A stretch of DNA of 64,000 bases from Pseudomonas orientalis (GTDB taxonomy: Bacteria; Pseudomonadota; Gammaproteobacteria; Pseudomonadales; Pseudomonadaceae). Shown here piece by piece: positions 24,672 through 32,612 of the stretch (the stretch's first letter is position 1; each line of letters opens with the position of its first letter). The position numbers and the translations under genes are program-made. The notes beneath the pieces are model-generated. The model made no database searches and had not been told where the DNA came from. It saw only the letters and a program-made list of their open reading frames with translations. The DNA is taken from assembly GCF_002934065.1 (NCBI RefSeq), contig NZ_CP018049.1, positions 246,501 to 310,500 on the forward strand, written 5' to 3'.

Positions 24672-25598
24672 ATGAGTCTGCATGAAACCTACGGCCAGCC
24701 GTTGCTGACCTTCCCCGACGCCGACAAAAGCCCGCTGAGCATCCGCGCCAAGGCGTTGGTGTTTGTCGACCCACGTTCGCGGCAGCTGCGCGAAGACCTG
24801 GAAAATCTGGCCCCGCGTGCGCTGCCCGTGTTGATTCGTGGCGAGACGGGGAGCGGCAAGGAGCTGCTGGCGCGGCATATCCACCGTGGCAGTGATCGCA
24901 CGGGCCTGTTTGTGTCGGTCAACTGCGGCGCGATAAGCCCGACCTACGCCGACGCGGAACTGTTCGGTTACGCCGCCGGCAGCCACAGCGGCACGGCGAG
25001 CAGCCGGGCCGGGTGGTTCGGTTCGGCCAATGGCGGCACCTTGTACCTGGATGAAATCGGCGACTTGCCGTTACCGATCCAGGTCAAGTTGCTCGCCGCG
25101 CTGGAAAACCACGAAGTCACTCGCGTCGGCGCCCAGCAGCCGAGCCCGGTGGACGTGCGCCTGGTGGCCGCCACCAGCATCGACCTGGCCCAGGCGGTGG
25201 CGGCGGGCAAGTTTCATGAGCGCCTGTTTCATTATTTGAGCGAAGGTCAATTGGACCTGCCGGCACTGCGCGAGCGGGTCGGCGACATTCTGTCCCTGGC
25301 TGAATATTTCCTGGGCATCTACAGCCAGCGCCTGGACCTGCCGGTGCCGCTGATCAGCGACGCCGCCCAACGCGTGCTGGAGCACCACAGCTGGCCGGGC
25401 AATACCCGCGAGCTGGAAAACGTCATTCACTTTGCGCTGCTGGTGAGCAGCGGCGATGAGATTCTGCCGGAGCACCTGAACTTGCCCGTCGACGGCTCGC
25501 CGTTGGAGCAGGTGCGGCGGATTTTCGCGAGCGCCAGCCCTGCGGAACAGGAGACGCTGCGAAAATTCCTGTATGAGCAAAATGGAATATCAACGTGA
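24672..25598 (+). CDS. SfnR-like sigma54-type AAA+ protein lacking an HTH
   Basis: 308 residues resembling the AAA+ core of sigma54 activators such as SfnR, which controls sulfone use in P. putida. Walker A (GETGSGKE, 57-64), Walker B (LYLDEIGD near 125-131) and sensor II (WPGNTRELEN near 241-250) are intact. Two things are odd. The GAFTGA loop that contacts sigma54 reads GSHSGT (103-108). The chain also ends at KFLYEQNGIST with no Fis-type DNA-binding domain, and none follows in another frame. It may be a modulator or a decayed activator. GGGAG precedes the ATG at 24672; an earlier in-frame start is less likely. A MetQ-like gene follows. Confidence 0.8.
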   Translation: MSLHETYGQPLLTFPDADKSPLSIRAKALVFVDPRSRQLREDLENLAPRALPVLIRGETGSGKELLARHIHRGSDRTGLFVSVNCGAISPTYADAELFGYAAGSHSGTASSRAGWFGSANGGTLYLDEIGDLPLPIQVKLLAALENHEVTRVGAQQPSPVDVRLVAATSIDLAQAVAAGKFHERLFHYLSEGQLDLPALRERVGDILSLAEYFLGIYSQRLDLPVPLISDAAQRVLEHHSWPGNTRELENVIHFALLVSSGDEILPEHLNLPVDGSPLEQVRRIFASASPAEQETLRKFLYEQNGIST

Positions 25599-25704
25599 AT
25601 AAAAGATATTGTTCGGGAATAAAAAATCTAGGTATTGTCCACTCCACGCCGCGATAGCACTTCGCTGGCACCTCACATGAAAACGGTCGTTAGAAGGACA
25701 TTGC

Positions 25705-26487
25705 ATGAAAAAGGTTCTGTTGTTTACCGCACTGGCGGCTGCCCTGACGGCCAGCTTCGCCCAGGCCAACGAGAAACTGGTGGTGGCCGCCACCCCGATC
25801 CCGCACGCCGAAATTCTTGAGCTGATCAAGCCAACCCTGGCCAAGGAAGGCGTGGACCTGCAGATCAAAGTCTTCACCGACTACGTACAACCGAACGTGC
25901 AAGTGGCCGAAAAGCGCCTGGATGCCAACTACTTCCAGACCCTGCCGTACCTGGAAAACTTCAACAAAGGTAAAGGCACCAACCTGGTGACCGTGGTCGG
26001 CGTACACGTCGAGCCCATCGGTGGTTACTCGAAAAAAATCAAGAATATTTCCGAGCTCAAAGATGGCGCCACCGTGGCCATCCCGAACGAAGGCTCCAAC
26101 AGCGGCCGCGCCCTGTTGCTGCTGCAGAAGAGCGGTCTGATCACCCTGAAAGACCCGACCAACGCGTTGTCCACGCCGAAGGACATCAAGGACAACCCGA
26201 AAAACCTCAAATTCAAGGAGCTGGAATCGGCTCTGCTGCCACGCGTACTCGACCAGGTCGACCTGGACGTGATCAACACCAACTACGCGCTGGAAGCCGG
26301 CCTGAATCCGGCCAAGGATGCGCTGATCATCGAAGATGCCAAGTCGCCTTACGTGAACTTCCTGGTCGCTCGCCCGGACAACAAGGACAGCGACGCTATC
26401 CAGAAGCTGTCCAAGGCGCTGACCAGCCCGGAAGTCAAAGCCTTCATCGAGAAAAAGTACAACGGCGCGGTCGTGCCGGCGTTCTGA
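25705..26487 (+). CDS. Orphan MetQ/NlpA-family substrate-binding protein
   Basis: 260 residues of the MetQ/NlpA family. The signal peptide ends ASFAQA before NEKLVV, and there is no lipobox cysteine, so the protein should be soluble in the periplasm rather than a lipoprotein. Core motifs are VVAATPIPHAEILE, VFTDYVQPNVQVAEKRLDANYFQ and IPNEGSNSGRALLLL. MetQ proteins bind methionine, but paralogues near sulfur genes may bind other organosulfur compounds. No MetN or MetI is adjacent; the nearest set is at 39.9-42.5 kb. AGAAGGA lies before the ATG, and a strong terminator follows, so it is probably a single-gene unit. Confidence 0.87.
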   Translation: MKKVLLFTALAAALTASFAQANEKLVVAATPIPHAEILELIKPTLAKEGVDLQIKVFTDYVQPNVQVAEKRLDANYFQTLPYLENFNKGKGTNLVTVVGVHVEPIGGYSKKIKNISELKDGATVAIPNEGSNSGRALLLLQKSGLITLKDPTNALSTPKDIKDNPKNLKFKELESALLPRVLDQVDLDVINTNYALEAGLNPAKDALIIEDAKSPYVNFLVARPDNKDSDAIQKLSKALTSPEVKAFIEKKYNGAVVPAF

Positions 26488-26515
26488 TATAAGCCAAAAC
26501 CCCCTTCAAGGTTTA

Positions 26516-26551
26516 AACGCCGGCGGCTATTACAGCGTCGGCGTTTTTTTT
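26516..26551 (+). terminator. Intrinsic terminator after the MetQ-like gene
   Basis: A 10-bp stem (AACGCCGGCG with CGTCGGCGTT, one G-U pair), 10-nt loop and eight T residues, 29 bp after the stop codon. Confidence 0.85.
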
Positions 26552-26580
26552 GGCCCTGAATTTTTTAACGCAACCAAAAC

Positions 26581-27007
26581 TGTGGGAGGGGGCTTGCCCC
26601 CGATGGCGGCCTCTGGGCCGACCAGGATGTTGGATCAGATCGAGTACATATCCATTCTTTAGGTAACGGCCACTTAGGGTTCCGCCCTGACGGCGGCTCA
26701 CTTTGGAAAAGCCCCAAAGTAACCAAAGGGCTCTTGCCCCACCACTCGGCACCTCGCCCAGGCTCGGTGTGCCCTCTCTCCGGCTTGAATCCGTGGGCCG
26801 CCGCAATGGGCCATCCATGGCCCAGTGCGGCTAACCCGGCGTCCTGCCGGGTTACCCACGGATTCAAGCCTGCGTTCGGCCAGCGTGGTTTAACGGGGCG
26901 CCTGAAATCAAAAGCAGATCAAGAGCGACTCGCTTCGCATCGTGGTTACGGTTGAGCTACAGAGTTGTGTAGATACCTATGGCTATCGGGGGCAAGCCCC
27001 CTCCCAC
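26581..27007. repeat. REP-bounded composite repeat, copy A
   Basis: A 427-bp unit bounded by a forward REP (26581) and a complement REP (ends 27007), with about 375 bp of non-REP sequence between them. The interior holds nested inverted repeats: GAATCCGTGGG with CCCACGGATTC, and TAACCCGGCG with GCCGGGTTA. A closely matching copy lies inverted at 52448-52862. Open frames inside run through the palindromes and are not credible genes. It occupies most of the 694-bp gap 26488-27181, together with the metQ terminator and the promoter of the next operon. Confidence 0.8.
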
Positions 27008-27073
27008 ATTTGAACTTCATCCGACGGTAAATCCACAGGTTAGCTTTTTGGGTGATATCAATATGCTATTTTG

Positions 27074-27086
27074 GTATTTAAAGTTT
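27074..27086. promoter_or_regulatory. Shared AT-rich 13-mer upstream of ABC operon
   Basis: GTATTTAAAGTTT here is identical to the 13-mer before atsR (9591-9603). A related CTTTAAAGTT follows about 20 bp later. It lies 95 bp upstream of the first permease gene of the operon. Confidence 0.35.
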
Positions 27087-27181
27087 GCTTTTTATACCTT
27101 TAAAGTTCGCGCTACCCGACGTTATCCACGCCGGAACGGACTGCGCTCGCGGCATTACCCATGCGGCGATATGGACTGCAC

Positions 27182-27847
27182 ATGACCTTCGATTTCGCTT
27201 TTATCCTCAGCACCTTGCCCGCGTTTCTGAAGGCGGTTGGGGTGACCCTGCAAGTCGGCTTGATCGCGATTGCCACCTCCTTGCTGGTGGCGCTGATCAA
27301 CGCAGCCCTGTTGGTCTTTCGCACGCCGTACCTGTCACGCCTGGTGGCGTTGTATGTGGAACTGGCGCGTAACACGCCGCTGCTGATCCAGCTGTTCTTC
27401 GTGTACTTCGCGCTGCCGGCCCTGGGCCTGAATATCTCCGGGTTCTGGGCGGCGATCATCACCATGACCTTTCTCGGCGGCGCCTACCTCACGGAAGTGC
27501 TGCGCGCCGGTGTGGAGGCGGTACCGCTGGCGCAGATCGAGTCGGGCAAGTCCATCGGCCTGTCCGACTGGCAACTGCTGCGCCATGTGATTTTGCCCCA
27601 GGCCGGCATTCTCAGCCTGCCGGCGTTGTTCGCCAATTTCATTTTTCTGCTCAAGGAGACCACGGTGGTTTCCGCCGTGGCGGTGCCGGAGATTCTGTAT
27701 ACCACCAAGAGCTACATCGCGCTCTACTACAAGACCTATGAAATGCTCGCCGTGCTGACACTGATTTGCGTGCTGCTGTTCCTGCCGTTGTCGCTGCTGC
27801 TCAGCCGCCTGGAAAGGAGGCTCCAGCATGGCCAGTTCGGGTCTTGA
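27182..27847 (+). CDS. Polar amino-acid-type ABC transporter permease 1
   Basis: 221 residues of the HisMQ/GltJK family with about five membrane helices. The EAA loop is visible in ESGKSIGLSDWQLLRHVILPQAG and the family segment in LYVELARNTPLLIQLFFVYFALP. First gene of a four-gene operon (two permeases, ATPase, lipoprotein). The ATG at 27182 has GGA 6 bp upstream; an earlier in-frame start extends the N-terminus by seven residues. Amino acid or cystine-like substrate; not resolvable from sequence. Confidence 0.88.
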   Translation: MTFDFAFILSTLPAFLKAVGVTLQVGLIAIATSLLVALINAALLVFRTPYLSRLVALYVELARNTPLLIQLFFVYFALPALGLNISGFWAAIITMTFLGGAYLTEVLRAGVEAVPLAQIESGKSIGLSDWQLLRHVILPQAGILSLPALFANFIFLLKETTVVSAVAVPEILYTTKSYIALYYKTYEMLAVLTLICVLLFLPLSLLLSRLERRLQHGQFGS

Positions 27848-28487
27848 GTTGTTGTGGGTGTCGTTGCCGCAACTGGGCAAGGGCGCTGCGCAAACCCTGT
27901 CGATTTCGTTTTTGAGCATCGCCTTCAGTACGGTCGGCGGTGTGCTGTATGGCGTACTGCGAACGCTGAACAACAGGGTGATCAACGCTGTGCTGCGGGT
28001 TTACCTGGAGCTGTTCCGGGCGATTCCGGTGCTGGTGTGGTTGTACCTGCTGTTCTTCGGCCTGCCGATCTTCTTTGGCTTGAGCCTGCCGAGTTTCTGG
28101 TGCGCGGTATTGGTGTTGTCGCTGTGGGGCGCCAGTGAGGTCGGTGAAGTGGTGCGCGGCGCGTTGCATTCACTGCCGCGCGGTCAGCGTGAGGCGGGCT
28201 TGTCGATTGGGTTGTCCGCCCCGCAGCTGTACGGCTACGTACTGCTGCCCCAGGCGCTCAAGCGCATGACGCCGCCGACCATCAACGTCTACACGCGCAT
28301 CATCAAGACCAGTTCGCTGGCGGTGCTGATCGGTGTGGTGGATGTGATCAAGGTCGGCCAGCAAATCATCGAGCGCACCTACGAGTCGGTGTTGATCTAC
28401 GGCGCGCTGTTCCTGTTTTTCTTCTTTATCTGCTACCCGTTGTCGGCCGCCTCCAAGGTGCTGGAACGGCGCTGGGCCCAAGCATGA
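27828..28487 (+). CDS. Polar amino-acid-type ABC transporter permease 2
   Basis: 219 residues, second permease of the HisMQ type (YLELFRAIPVLVWLYLLFFGLP; EAGLSIGLSAPQLYGYVLLPQALKR). It overlaps the preceding permease gene by 20 bp and has AAGGAGG before its ATG. The two permeases differ enough to form a heterodimeric channel. Confidence 0.88.
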   Translation: MASSGLELLWVSLPQLGKGAAQTLSISFLSIAFSTVGGVLYGVLRTLNNRVINAVLRVYLELFRAIPVLVWLYLLFFGLPIFFGLSLPSFWCAVLVLSLWGASEVGEVVRGALHSLPRGQREAGLSIGLSAPQLYGYVLLPQALKRMTPPTINVYTRIIKTSSLAVLIGVVDVIKVGQQIIERTYESVLIYGALFLFFFFICYPLSAASKVLERRWAQA

Positions 28488-29260
28488 GCGCATTGATCGA
28501 GTTTCAGGGTTTCAACAAATTCTTCGGCCAGGCGCAGGTGCTCAAGGGCATCGACCTGAGTGTGCAAAGCGGCGAAGTGGTGGTGATCCTCGGCCCCAGC
28601 GGTTGCGGCAAAAGTACCTTGCTGCGCTGCCTCAATGGGCTGGAAGTCGCTCACAGCGGCAGCCTGCGGTTTGCCGGCAGTGAGCTTCTGGGCAAGCACA
28701 CCGACTGGCGCCAGGTGCGCCAGGACATTGGCATGGTGTTCCAGAGTTACCACCTGTTCCCTCACATGAGTGTGCTCGACAATATTTTGCTCGGCCCGCT
28801 CAAGGTGCAAAAACGCGACCCGCGTGAAGCCCGCGCTCAAGCTGAAAAACTGCTCGAACGCGTGGGCCTGGCCGACAAGCGCGACGCCTTCCCGCGCCAG
28901 CTCTCCGGTGGCCAGCAGCAACGCATCGCCATCGTGCGGTCGTTGTGCATGAACCCACAGGTCATGTTGTTTGATGAAGTCACTGCCGCCCTTGACCCGG
29001 AGATGGTCAAGGAAGTGCTGGAAGTCATCCAGGGCCTGGCCCGCGATGGCATGACCCTGCTGATCGTCACCCATGAAATGGCCTTCGCCCGCGCCGTCGC
29101 CGACCGCGTGGTGTTTATGGAGGCCGGTCGCATCCTCGAACACAACACCCCCGAGGCATTCTTTACGAACCCGCAGACCGCACGCGCGCAGCAGTTCCTG
29201 GAGAAGTTCTCCTTTGTTTCAACACTGCCCAAAAAGAGCAAGGAACCGGAGCTGATATGA
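28484..29260 (+). CDS. Polar amino-acid-type ABC transporter ATPase
   Basis: 258 residues, GlnQ/HisP subfamily. Walker A GPSGCGKSTLLRCLNGLE near 36, signature [15 protein letters not shown] near 139, Walker B VMLFDEVTAALDPEMV; Val in place of the usual Pro in DEPT is seen in some members. Overlaps the permease gene before it by 4 bp and the lipoprotein gene after it by 4 bp (ATGA each), so translation is coupled. Confidence 0.9.
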   Translation: MSALIEFQGFNKFFGQAQVLKGIDLSVQSGEVVVILGPSGCGKSTLLRCLNGLEVAHSGSLRFAGSELLGKHTDWRQVRQDIGMVFQSYHLFPHMSVLDNILLGPLKVQKRDPREARAQAEKLLERVGLADKRDAFPRQLSGGQQQRIAIVRSLCMNPQVMLFDEVTAALDPEMVKEVLEVIQGLARDGMTLLIVTHEMAFARAVADRVVFMEAGRILEHNTPEAFFTNPQTARAQQFLEKFSFVSTLPKKSKEPELI

Positions 29261-30105
29261 AAAAGTTACTGCTGCCACTGTTGGCCGTCGCCTTACTGGC
29301 CGGCTGCGATAAAAAGGCCGAAGAGCCGGTAAAACCTGCGGCTGTCAGCTACATCGACAAGATCAAGGCGCGGGACAAGCTGATCGTTGGCGTCTTCACC
29401 GACAAACCACCGTTCGGCTTCGTCGACGAGGCTGGCCGCTATGTGGGTTTCGATACCGACATTGGCCGCCAATTCGCCAAGGACCTGCTGGGCGATGAGA
29501 ACAAAGTCGAATTCGTCGCCGTGGAGCCCGCCAGCCGTATCCCGTTCCTGCAGAGCGACAAGGTCGACCTGATCCTGGCCAACATGACGGTCACGCCGGA
29601 GCGCAAGGAAGCGGTGGACTTCACCAACCCCAACCTGAAAGTCGCGGTACAGGCCCTGGTGCCGAACGACAGCCCGGTCAAAAGCCTGAATGATTTGGCG
29701 AGCCGCACCACCATCGTGACCACCGGCACCACTGCCGATATCTGGCTGACCAAGAACCACCCGGACTGGAAATTGCTCAAGTTCGAGAAAAACTCCGAGT
29801 CGCTGCAGGCGCTGTCGGCCGGGCGTGGCGATGCCTACGCGCAGGACAACCTGGTGCTCTTCAGCTGGGCCAAGCAGAACCCGGGCTACCGTGTGCTGGA
29901 ACAGAAACTCGGTGATGAAGCGCCGATTGCTCCAGCGGTGAAGAAGGGCAATATCGAACTGCGCGACTGGGTGAATGCGGAGCTGGCGAAATTGGGCGAG
30001 GAGAAGTTTTTGCTCAAGCTGTATGACCAATATGTGCGCAAAGAGCTGAGCGATGACACCCAGCCTGAGAGTGTGATTGTTGAAGGCGGGAAGTGGCAGG
30101 GCTGA
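29257..30105 (+). CDS. Polar amino-acid-type ABC transporter binding lipoprotein
   Basis: 282 residues with a lipoprotein signal (LLAVALLAGC; Cys17 acylated). The mature part is an SBP_bac_3 domain (LIVGVFTDKPPFGFVDEAGRYVGFDTDIGRQFAK, ILANMTVTPERKEAVDFTNP). It delivers the substrate to the two permeases. It is unusual for the operon that the binding protein is last. Aspartate/glutamate, cystine or related substrates are all possible. A REP pair follows 27 bp after the stop. Confidence 0.88.
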   Translation: MKKLLLPLLAVALLAGCDKKAEEPVKPAAVSYIDKIKARDKLIVGVFTDKPPFGFVDEAGRYVGFDTDIGRQFAKDLLGDENKVEFVAVEPASRIPFLQSDKVDLILANMTVTPERKEAVDFTNPNLKVAVQALVPNDSPVKSLNDLASRTTIVTTGTTADIWLTKNHPDWKLLKFEKNSESLQALSAGRGDAYAQDNLVLFSWAKQNPGYRVLEQKLGDEAPIAPAVKKGNIELRDWVNAELAKLGEEKFLLKLYDQYVRKELSDDTQPESVIVEGGKWQG

Positions 30106-30132
30106 AGCCTGGCTTTTGTGCTGACTGTACCG

Positions 30133-30231
30133 GCCTCATCGGGGGCAAGCCCCCTCCCACATTGGACTGTATTCACACATCAGAACTTGTGAACCCAATC
30201 CGGTGTGGGAGGGGGCTTGCCCCCGATGGGG
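30133..30231. repeat. REP pair, tail-to-tail, long spacer
   Basis: Complement then forward REP with a spacer of about 48 bp that includes GTATTCACA, as in the pairs at 4735 and 10689. It fills the gap between convergent genes. Confidence 0.88.
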
Positions 30232-30247
30232 CCGGTACAGCCGCCAC

Positions 30248-31408
30248 CTACTCCGGCCAATGCCACACCGGTGCATCCAACATCCCTTGCCCCACAATCC
30301 GCGTCTCCCCCAGCACCTTCTCCAGCACAATCGAATTACACCCTTCATCCTGCTGCAACGCCGCAATCAAGCGGCTGGCATGGGACACCACCCACACCTG
30401 GCACTGCTTTGACGCTTCGATAATCAAGCGCGCCAGCGCGGGCAACAGGTCCGGATGCAGGCTGGTTTCCGGTTCGTTCAGCACCATCATGGTCGGCGGG
30501 CGCGGCGTCAGCAGTGCGGCGATCAGCAGCAGGTAGCGCAAGGTGCCGTCCGACAGCTCGGCCGCCGACAGCGGTCGCAGCAAGCCTTCCTGATAGAACT
30601 CGATGGCAAAGCGTCCGCCCTGCAAGGGCTGGATATTCAAGCGTGCGCCGGGGAACGCATCGCTGACCGCGCGCTGCAGCGCCTCGGGGTCGCCAATCTC
30701 GCGAATGGTCTGCAGGGCCGCCGCCAAATCGCGCCCGTCGTGGTGCAGCACCGATGTGCGCGTGCCCAACTGCGGCTGGCGCACCGGCGCGTCGGCGTCG
30801 CTGCGAAAGTGATCATAAAAACGCCAGCCACGGATGCTTTCGCGCAGCAGCAGCACCTCCGGCGAACCCCGCAGGCTGCCGACCTGGTCGAACAGACTGT
30901 GGTAATTGGGCGTGTGCTGGGCCAGCACATCCCAGGCACGACCTTCGCGGGCACGCACCATCGGCCCGGAACGCTGCACCAACAGGCTGGCCGGGCGGTA
31001 GATAGGCCCGGCCCAGATGCACTCCTTCTTCACCTCGGGATCGAGACTGAAAAACGACGTGGAGGGCTCCGGCAAGCCCAGGGAGATCGCGTAGCTGAAA
31101 TCCTCGGCGGCAAACCCCAGACGCAGACGCTTGACGCCCTGGCGCACGTTGGATTCGATTGGCACTTCACCGCTGCGCATACGCCGAGTGATGGTTTCCG
31201 GCCCGGCCCAGAAGGTCGAGTCCAGCCCGCCTTCACGGGCCAGGGCGTTGATCACCCCACCCTGGGCGGTTTCGGCCAGCAGGCGCAGGGCGCGATACAG
31301 GTTGGATTTGCCGCTGCCATTGGGGCCGGTGATCAGGTTAAGTCGGTCCAGAGGGACCACCAATTTGTTGATCGAGCGGTAATTGGCTACCGCGAGGGTC
31401 TTGAGCAT
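30248..31408 (-). CDS. RecF/OLD-like AAA ATPase (COG4637-type)
   Basis: 386 residues of a predicted cytoplasmic ATPase with an ABC/SMC-type head. Walker A GPNGSGKSNLYRALR near residue 28 follows an FRSI-like start (ANYRSINKLVV). The signature is LSDGTLRYLLL, Walker B is MMVLNEPETSLHPD, and the switch His is in VVSHASRL near the C-terminus. Such proteins resemble the ATPase half of OLD nucleases, but no TOPRIM domain is present and no partner gene adjoins it. Function unknown. It diverges from the RND operon across 121 bp. Confidence 0.82.
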   Translation of the reverse strand: MLKTLAVANYRSINKLVVPLDRLNLITGPNGSGKSNLYRALRLLAETAQGGVINALAREGGLDSTFWAGPETITRRMRSGEVPIESNVRQGVKRLRLGFAAEDFSYAISLGLPEPSTSFFSLDPEVKKECIWAGPIYRPASLLVQRSGPMVRAREGRAWDVLAQHTPNYHSLFDQVGSLRGSPEVLLLRESIRGWRFYDHFRSDADAPVRQPQLGTRTSVLHHDGRDLAAALQTIREIGDPEALQRAVSDAFPGARLNIQPLQGGRFAIEFYQEGLLRPLSAAELSDGTLRYLLLIAALLTPRPPTMMVLNEPETSLHPDLLPALARLIIEASKQCQVWVVSHASRLIAALQQDEGCNSIVLEKVLGETRIVGQGMLDAPVWHWPE

Positions 31409-31529
31409 GACAATTCAATCGGGATGGGAACCATTGAAGTATGGGATCCTCCATGCAGATAAGGAACCCTGAACTACGCTCACAGTCGCATACACACTGG
31501 CAAGTCGGCATCACGCAAAAGGAGCCTGC

Positions 31530-32612
31530 ATGGGCGGTCGCATTTCGATATTTTTACTCGGATTTGGCTTACTGACGCTGCTTGGCGGTTGTGGTGAGGA
31601 AAAGACCGAGCCCAAAGCCCATTCCCGGGTGTTCGTGCAAACCGTGCAGCCGGCGGATTTCGCTGCTGCGGTCACGCTGACCGGTGATATCCAGGCGCGG
31701 GTGCAAACCGATTTGTCCTTTCGCGTGGGTGGCAAGATCATCCAGCGCATGGTCGATGTGGGCGACCGGGTGACGGCCAGGCAAGTGCTGGCCAAACTCG
31801 ATCCCAAGGACCTGCAGACCAACGTCGACTCCGCCCAGGCCCAGGTCGTGGCCGAGCAGGCGCGGGTCAAGCAGACTGCCGCTGCCTTCGTGCGCCAGGA
31901 AAAACTCTTGCCCAAGGGCTACACCAGCCGCAGCGAATACGATTCCGCCCAGGCCGCGCTGCGCGGCAGCCAGAGCGCTCTGGCCGCCGCCCAGGCCCAG
32001 TTGGCCAACGCCCGTGAACAACTCGGCTACACCGCGCTGATCGCCGACGCGCCGGGCATCATCACCGCGCGCCAGGCCGAAGTCGGCCAGGTGGTCCAGG
32101 CCACCATGCCGATCTTCAGCCTGGCCCGTGATGGCGAGCGTGATGCGGTGTTCAACGTTTATGAATCGCTGCTGGTGGAACCGCCGTCGGATGCGCCGAT
32201 TACCGTCAGCCTGCTGGACAACCCGAGCATCAAGGCCGTGGGCAAGGTCCGCGAAGTCACCCCGGCCGTGGCCGCCAATACCGGCACCGTGCAGGTGAAA
32301 ATCGCCCTGCAAAGCCTGCCCACTGGCATGGAGTTGGGCTCGGTGGTCAGCGCCACTGCCAATGGTCCGGCCAGGGCCAGCATCGAGTTGCCGTGGTCGG
32401 CCTTGACCAAGGACCTCAGTGAACCCGCCGTGTGGCTGGTGGACGGTGACGGCAAGGCGCAATTGCATAAAGTCACGGTGGCGCGTTACCTCACCGGCAA
32501 AGTGATCATCGGCGATGGCCTTAAAGGCGGCGAAAAAGTTGTGGTGGCCGGTGGGCAATTGCTGCACCCCGGCATGCCGGTTGAAATCGCCCAGCAAGGA
32601 GTCCAGCCATGA
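31530..32612 (+). CDS. triA: RND efflux periplasmic adaptor, first of two (TriA-like)
   Basis: 360 residues with a lipoprotein signal (LLTLLGGC). Membrane-fusion protein architecture: N-terminal lipoyl half (LTGDIQARVQTDLSFRVGGKI), coiled-coil hairpin (about 85-165; Gln/Ala-rich), second lipoyl half and beta barrel. It bridges the inner-membrane pump and an outer-membrane channel. Two adaptor genes followed by a pump gene is the layout of triABC of P. aeruginosa (triclosan efflux with OpmH). AAGGAG precedes the ATG. No outer-membrane channel gene is in the operon, as for TriABC. Confidence 0.8.
   Translation: MGGRISIFLLGFGLLTLLGGCGEEKTEPKAHSRVFVQTVQPADFAAAVTLTGDIQARVQTDLSFRVGGKIIQRMVDVGDRVTARQVLAKLDPKDLQTNVDSAQAQVVAEQARVKQTAAAFVRQEKLLPKGYTSRSEYDSAQAALRGSQSALAAAQAQLANAREQLGYTALIADAPGIITARQAEVGQVVQATMPIFSLARDGERDAVFNVYESLLVEPPSDAPITVSLLDNPSIKAVGKVREVTPAVAANTGTVQVKIALQSLPTGMELGSVVSATANGPARASIELPWSALTKDLSEPAVWLVDGDGKAQLHKVTVARYLTGKVIIGDGLKGGEKVVVAGGQLLHPGMPVEIAQQGVQP

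Noticed and set aside
25660..25704. TGGCAC near 25670 as a sigma54 promoter for the MetQ-like gene
   Set aside because: The -12 element (TTGCA-like) is missing at the required spacing; the downstream bases are ATGAA.
26513..26955. Open frames of 70-100 codons inside the composite repeat
   Set aside because: They read through palindromes and recur with the repeat in both orientations; no ribosome-binding site or codon bias.
27182..30105. Naming the four-gene ABC operon as a specific glutamate or cystine importer
   Set aside because: Motifs define only the polar amino acid family; no residue pattern I can read fixes the substrate.
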